This document shows, piece after piece, positions 58,984 through 64,000 of a stretch of 64,000 nucleotides of DNA. How positions within the stretch are numbered: position 1 is the first letter of the stretch; each line of letters begins with the position of its first letter. The translations under genes were made by a program, and so were the position numbers. The stretch spans positions 496,001 through 560,000 of the forward strand of contig LODT01000025.1 in assembly GCA_001606155.1 (NCBI GenBank). Reading direction: 5' to 3'. The notes beneath the pieces are model-generated. The model was given only the letters and a program-made list of their open reading frames with translations. It was not told where the DNA came from and ran no database searches. The DNA comes from Tieghemostelium lacteum. Its lineage: Eukaryota > Evosea > Eumycetozoa > Dictyosteliales > Raperosteliaceae.

Positions 58984-61900
58984 ATGGATGGAACACAGCC
59001 CGATCCTGAATTTTTAGATTATTTAGATTCTTTGGGTGATCTACCAAAAGATAATAATGAGAAAAATCAAAATCATATAACAGATACTTCAAGTACACCT
59101 ATCACCTCACAATTATCACAGGTTTCTCACACAACCCCAGCTTCCCAAACCTCACAAAGTTCACAAGTATCAATTATAGGGTCACCTCCTAAATCTACAA
59201 TTAAATCACCACCTAAATTAACATTAAAAAGATACCCAACTACACCTATATCGCCTACTACAAGTAGCATTAATAACAATAATAACAATCAAACTGAACC
59301 AGTATCACCAATTAGATCAAAGAGTTCATCTTCAATACCTTCTATTCAACCTCCATATACATTTAAAGACATTGCACAACCAGTACCTAATCCACCGCCA
59401 TTACCTAAACAACAACAAATAGCGCAACCTATACAACCAACATCACCACCAACAAAGAAATTAGTTTTAAAATTACACCCAAAAACAAAACCAATACAAC
59501 CTTCACAACCACAACCAATAATAATTCAGTCTCTAACTGTACCAACACCATATCAACCAACTAGTTCTTCAGATCCTTTAATACAACAACAGATTGAATC
59601 TAGATTAGCATATCAAAATCATCAAAAGAACCAAAATCCTACTGGTACTGGTTGGATATCAAATACAAGTACTACTAAACCCGATAACAATAACAGTATT
59701 TCAAAATCAATGGTATATGACAATCAATCAGATATCAATATATTTGATCAAATTGATTTCTTGGAACCTGTTTCACCATCACCAAAGAATATTGTCAAAC
59801 CAAGTAGTTTAACTATAACACCAACTGACAATCAAAAGAACTTCAACAAAATCAGTCCAACTAAAATTGCAAAGGTTGATAATTATAAAGTATTTACTCA
59901 TACAAGTAATAGTAGTAATAATAGTCAAGATTCAACAGATGATTCACAAAGTGATTATGCTGTGATTAATGGTGACAGATTTGAGATATCAAAATTAAAA
60001 TGTCCACAAGGTTATACTAGTATATGTAGTACTTTTACAGTTCATCAATTGAGTCAGATAATTTTCAATAATAGTAGTGGTAGTGATGGTAATCAACAAT
60101 GGAAACCAAGTTTAATATGTTGGGGTGTTTTATATGAAAATGATAAAACTAATTTCAATGACCCCAAGAGTAATTTAACACCAACAAAAAGAAAGAGAGA
60201 AGATCTTATTGGATCACAAAAACCATTGGCCGTTTTATTATGGTGTATTGATAAATATCAACACATAAAACGATTCTATATTGAAATTTTTAGAGATGGT
60301 GGTGGTAGTGTATCTGAGAAAATTGAATTTTTAATAAGACTACTAGAGGCTCCAACTATAAAGAAGATTTCATATAACTATCAAGAGTCATTGAAACCAT
60401 TCCTATCTCACAACAAATTCATCAATTTTCATAATAATTGGGATGTAAAGATACTTTCTTGGATTTTAAACCCTGATGTATATATAAACCCACCCTTCAT
60501 CTCTCTCATGGATATCACTAAACATTTTGAGTTACAACCCACAAACAACCCCAACCACACCAAAAAGAAATTGGAAATTAAAGAGTTTCTTGAAAAGGAA
60601 AAGGAATTTAGTGATGAAGGCTCTAGTAACTACAGTAAAATCACTCAAGAGATTATAGAGAGTTATTGTGTATGGTCTATCTTAGAAGAAAGAGCCTCTG
60701 ACCAAGATATGATCTATCCATTTGTCTCTGAGATGAACTTGGTTCCTATTCTTTCTAAAATGGAAATGAATGGTATTTTACTGAATACTGAAACTATGAT
60801 ACCCTGTAAAGAACATTTAGAGCAACATAACAGTACATTAGCTGAACAAGCGCAGAATGAGTATCAACTTCAAAATCTCAATTCACCATCTCAGGTACTG
60901 GCAGCTCTCAGGTCACTTGGTGTACCAAATACTGCAAAATCAGCTGATAAAAAGAATCTCATTAGATACAAGACTACATATCACCAAAATCAGAAACTAG
61001 TAACTCTGGTAAACTATATTCTAAGTTATAGGAAATGCATAAAATTGATTAGTACCTATATAAATCCGTATCTTGAAAGGGCTACTTTGACATCTTCCAA
61101 ATCCAATATCAGTGATAATCTTATTTTTGTAAGATCCAATTGGTTACATAGTGGAACTTCCACAGGTAGACTTTCAAGTCAGAACCCAAATCTTCAAAAT
61201 ATTCTCAAAAATATCTTTGAAGTGAGTTTGGATATTGAGGCTCTTGGTGATGGCACTCAAGATGATGATATTGAAGATGACGATGGTATGCAGAACCAGG
61301 TTATGAACATTAGAGACTGTTTCCAATGTAGAGAAGGAAATGTTTTGGTTGGTTTAGATTATAATCAAATTGAATTAAGAATACTATCACATTTCAGTAG
61401 AGACCAGAATCTTATAGGATTCTTTGAACAAGAGACTGATGTGATCAGATTGGTTGCATGTCATTGGTTGAATAAACCATCTCCACAGGATATAACAGAC
61501 CAGGAAAGAGAAAGAACAAAAAGAATAGTTTATGGTATTGTGTATGGCATTGGTGCAAAGTCTCTTGGAGCAATTTTAAAAGTTTCAGAACAAGAAGCTG
61601 CAATATTCAAGAACCAATTTTTAAATAAGTTTCCAGGCATTAAATCTTTTATAGAGAATACACATGCAGATGCAAAATTACATAAATTTGTAAAAACTTT
61701 GGATGGGAGAGTGAGACTCTTACCAGAGATAAATAACGTAAACGATCCAAGAGCACAAGCTCAAGCTAAAAGACAATCTGTAAATACTATAATTCAAGGT
61801 AGTGCCTCTGATCTCATAAAGAAAGCAATGAAGAAAATCAATTTCCTTTTTTCACTAATCAATGAAGAGAGACCAGAACTTTTTCAACCTCAGTTGGTAT

Positions 61901-62109
61901 TGCAAATTCATGATGAACTCATCTTTGAAATTCCACAAACTCTCATTGACCAAGGACTGCATATATCTATAAAAAATGAAATGGAAAGAGTTCATGATGT
62001 CATACCATTAGAAGTCTCCATGTCTATAGGCACTCGATGGGGATCACTTGTAAAAATTGTAAATCCAACTCAAGATCCATACCCCTTTAACCTGGATTTT
62101 GAAGATTAG
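58984..62109 (+). CDS. Family A DNA polymerase, theta/nu type without helicase
   Basis: The 1041-residue product starts at ATG 58984; the frame is open nine codons further up but from TTG. The first 320 residues are Pro/Ser/Gln/Asn-rich. A middle region (about 330-620) resembles the exonuclease-like fold of family A enzymes, but the usual DxE metal motif is not evident. The polymerase domain has SGTSTGRLSSQNPNLQNI, motif A VGLDYNQIELRILSHFS (Asp792), motif B RIVYGIVYGIGAKSLG and motif C LQIHDELIFE (Asp977). YG-x-GAKSLG matches Pol theta closely, and the acidic insert after NLQNI sits where Pol theta has an insert. No helicase domain precedes it, as in Pol nu. The family acts in end joining and translesion synthesis. 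No mitochondrial presequence is evident. Confidence 0.9.
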   Translation: MDGTQPDPEFLDYLDSLGDLPKDNNEKNQNHITDTSSTPITSQLSQVSHTTPASQTSQSSQVSIIGSPPKSTIKSPPKLTLKRYPTTPISPTTSSINNNNNNQTEPVSPIRSKSSSSIPSIQPPYTFKDIAQPVPNPPPLPKQQQIAQPIQPTSPPTKKLVLKLHPKTKPIQPSQPQPIIIQSLTVPTPYQPTSSSDPLIQQQIESRLAYQNHQKNQNPTGTGWISNTSTTKPDNNNSISKSMVYDNQSDINIFDQIDFLEPVSPSPKNIVKPSSLTITPTDNQKNFNKISPTKIAKVDNYKVFTHTSNSSNNSQDSTDDSQSDYAVINGDRFEISKLKCPQGYTSICSTFTVHQLSQIIFNNSSGSDGNQQWKPSLICWGVLYENDKTNFNDPKSNLTPTKRKREDLIGSQKPLAVLLWCIDKYQHIKRFYIEIFRDGGGSVSEKIEFLIRLLEAPTIKKISYNYQESLKPFLSHNKFINFHNNWDVKILSWILNPDVYINPPFISLMDITKHFELQPTNNPNHTKKKLEIKEFLEKEKEFSDEGSSNYSKITQEIIESYCVWSILEERASDQDMIYPFVSEMNLVPILSKMEMNGILLNTETMIPCKEHLEQHNSTLAEQAQNEYQLQNLNSPSQVLAALRSLGVPNTAKSADKKNLIRYKTTYHQNQKLVTLVNYILSYRKCIKLISTYINPYLERATLTSSKSNISDNLIFVRSNWLHSGTSTGRLSSQNPNLQNILKNIFEVSLDIEALGDGTQDDDIEDDDGMQNQVMNIRDCFQCREGNVLVGLDYNQIELRILSHFSRDQNLIGFFEQETDVIRLVACHWLNKPSPQDITDQERERTKRIVYGIVYGIGAKSLGAILKVSEQEAAIFKNQFLNKFPGIKSFIENTHADAKLHKFVKTLDGRVRLLPEINNVNDPRAQAQAKRQSVNTIIQGSASDLIKKAMKKINFLFSLINEERPELFQPQLVLQIHDELIFEIPQTLIDQGLHISIKNEMERVHDVIPLEVSMSIGTRWGSLVKIVNPTQDPYPFNLDFED

Positions 62110-62389
62110 TATTTAAATTTGAATAAAAAATAGAAGGAATTTGTTTTAAACTTGATTGAAATTTATTTATTAATTTAAAATAAATTCAACAAGTTGAAAA
62201 AAAAAGGTAGAGAAAGAATGATTATTAAATATTTAAATGATTAAACAAACAAAGAATTCTTTTTTTGGATTTTTGATCTTTTCTATACTTTTTTTTTGGT
62301 TGGTTGTGAATATTACTATAATTATTGGGAGGGAAAAAAAAAGTGATTGATAATAGGGGAGAGGAAGAAGTGATATTTGAATACTATAT

Positions 62390-63617
62390 CTATATCCAAA
62401 TAAATTCACCATTGGCTTTATTAAACAAAGAATCTTTGCCATTTAAGTGCATTACACCATCTTTAAATACACACTTTCTTTTGGCCTTGATCCGTGTGAC
62501 CTTTTCATATTGACATAAAACATAATGTTCAATTACTGGATCTGGATCTTCATCGTCGTCATCATCATCCAAATCACTGTTTAACAAATCATCATCTTGA
62601 TTTTGATCTTTATTTTCCTGTAATTATTAATTTACTATGTTAGTACCTAACATATTTTTAAATGGAAATTAACATAAATTCCAACAAAAAAATACAAACT
62701 TCAAAATCTTCATCATCTTCATCATCATTTCCATCCATTTGTACAATAAAATTTTGTTCTGTTTTAATTGATTTCAATAAAAATTTATCTATATCTTGTT
62801 TATCTGAATTTACATTAATTTCTTCTTCTTCATCATTCACACCATCATTTTGTGGAATTGGATTCATAATTGATCTTAATGACTAAAAATATTTAAAATA
62901 AACCTATTAATATTTTCCTCTTTATAAACGTAACCAATACCTAAAATAAAATATTTACAGCTGAAGAAATTGGACTTGTTGGATTTAAATTTGTTAAATT
63001 GTTGTAATAATTATTATTATTTGGTATTTCTTTAAATGTTGGAACAAAACCTGTAGGTCTTCCTGCTGTTGTTGTAATCTCTGAAGGATGTCTGACTCCA
63101 ACTGGATGAATACCATTTCTAGTTAGTTCACTCTAAAATTATTATAATAAAAATTAATCAAAATGCTCTACAATTTGTAGTGTGAAATGTTTAGTACTAA
63201 AAGATCCTACCTCATTAGGTCTTGGTATATTATTTGGATTTGGTAATTGTAAATTTTGATATTGTTGTACAGAGTTTATATTGGTGATTGAGGAGTTGTT
63301 ATTGTTATTTGGATTTATAATGTTATTGTTATTGTTATTTGGATTAAGTACACTGGTTTCTCCATGACCAATGGTATGAGGTATTGCTCCTGAATTCTCT
63401 AATCTAGCTTCCCACATCTTAATAATTAAAAATATATATTAAAAAAGAGTAAATTAATGGGTTTGGTCTTTATTTTATATATTGGTAATATAAAAAAAGA
63501 ACATACAGTTTGAAGTTCCTCAATCACATTATCATCTAAATTTAGTCCCATATCAGGATCTTTAATTTTTCTGATAACATCGTCTATAATTAATCTATAA
63601 ATTACCTGTACACTCAT
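62390..63617 (-). CDS. gtf2a1: Transcription factor IIA alpha/beta subunit
   Basis: TFIIA stabilises TBP on the TATA box. Five exons, all joined in phase 0 (63507-63617, 63211-63417, 62959-63132, 62700-62882, 62390-62617), give 300 residues. The N-terminal four-helix-bundle part reads VIYRLIIDDVIRKIKD and NVIEELQTMWEARLENSGA across the first junction. The middle is Asn-rich with an acidic block (DDDDDDEDPDP). The C-terminal beta-barrel part, HYVLCQYEKVTRIKAKRK to FKDGVMHLNGKDSLFNKANGE, matches TFIIA-beta (human VVCQYDKIHRSKNKW, KDGIMNLNGRDYVFSKA). Donors are GTATGT, GTAGGA, GTAAAT and GTTTGT; the last is unusual, but the join FE/EN keeps frame. Intron sizes are 76-89 bp. It is the most intron-rich gene in the window. 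Confidence 0.95.
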
Positions 63618-63865
63618 ATTTCCTAGGTGTACACAACAATACAAAAAAAAAATAATAAAAGAAAAAAAAAAAAAATTTTACTTCTCTATTTATTGTAAAA
63701 AAAAAAAATTCAAAATATTAAAAATTTTATTTTAAGTTGTTTTTACTTTAGATTCGCAAGAGCGGGTTATATATTTCATTTTTTTTTTAATATCATACAA
63801 CAAAAATAATATGAATTATAAATTTATAAATTGATTTATAATTATTAAAAAAATATAGAAATTGT

Positions 63866-64000
63866 TTATTTGGATTTATGTTTCTTTTTGGATTTCTTTT
63901 CTTCTTCAGAATCCACGTCATCTGGATCAGAGGAATCGGATTCTGGTTCAGACTCTTCTTCACCAGAGACATAATCAGAGTCATCAGAGTCGTCGTCAAT
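63866..64000 (-). CDS. 3' end of a gene coding an acidic, Ser/Asp/Glu-rich C-terminus
   Basis: The last 44 codons of a minus-strand frame enter from the right edge: DDDSDDSDYVSGEEE, ESDSSDPDDVDSEEE, then a Lys-rich end (KKSKKKHKSK) and TAA. The alternation of acidic and basic tail suggests a nuclear or chromatin protein, but the informative part is outside the window. Confidence 0.75.
   Translation of the reverse strand: MDDDSDDSDYVSGEEESEPESDSSDPDDVDSEEEKKSKKKHKSK

Noticed and set aside
1-64000. CRISPR arrays, bacterial operons or intact mobile elements with a recognisable integrase or transposase
   Set aside because: None seen; repeats in the window are codon tracts, the tRNA palindrome and the short unclassified repeat.

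Overview
The window looks like a contig from a dictyostelid social amoeba (slime mould), most likely close to Dictyostelium itself. The reasons are extreme A+T in intergenic DNA and introns, homopolymer A/T runs before start codons, CAA/AAT tracts coding poly-Gln and poly-Asn, short introns (about 60-210 bp) that mostly open with GTATGT or GTAAGT, tightly packed genes on both strands, and an inverted pair of tRNA genes. The species cannot be fixed from the sequence alone.

Layout. 1-3 kb: 3' part of a Gln/Asn-rich Mediator subunit 25-like gene. 3.1-9.7 kb: APC11 (minus) and, divergent from it, a very unusual VIT-vWA protein with an eIF4G core inside it. 9.8-10.9 kb: malate dehydrogenase (minus). 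10.9-12.7 kb: a repeat island with two tRNA-Cys(GCA) genes in a near-perfect palindrome, flanked by copies of an unclassified repeat of about 130 bp. 12.7-16.9 kb: FAD monooxygenase and elongation factor 2 (minus). 17.7-19.2 kb: a protein with two C3HC3H zinc fingers of INO80D/KANSL2 type. 20.1-27 kb: acetyl-CoA carboxylase, with an apparent one-base frameshift in a T run. 27.5-32 kb: ARV1, an Mpv17/PMP22 protein and an Hsp110. 32.5-36.8 kb: an OYE-type flavin oxidoreductase, SUMO E1 subunit UBA2 and, 75 bp away and divergent, a TMEM223-like mitochondrial protein. 37.3-43.3 kb: a G-patch protein, an Ariadne-type RBR ubiquitin ligase and an HMG-box protein. 43.7-51.5 kb: a multi-spanning membrane protein, prenylcysteine oxidase and a large protein with a glycine-rich collagen-like N-terminus and a PH domain. 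51.6-54.4 kb: an F-box-like/LRR gene whose end overlaps a convergent membrane-protein gene by 9 bp. 54.9-64 kb: EF-hand alternative NADH dehydrogenase, VPS45, a helicase-less Pol theta/nu-type polymerase, five-exon TFIIA alpha/beta, and the 3' end of an acidic protein.

These are mostly ordinary single-copy housekeeping genes with no operon-like logic. Many are split by one small intron; I rebuilt the splice junctions by eye where protein similarity and frame agree. The strongest novelty candidate is the 1895-residue VIT-vWA-eIF4G fusion. It keeps an intact MIDAS metal site, an eIF4E-binding motif, MIF4G and MA3 domains, and then resumes the C-terminal domain of the VIT/vWA family.
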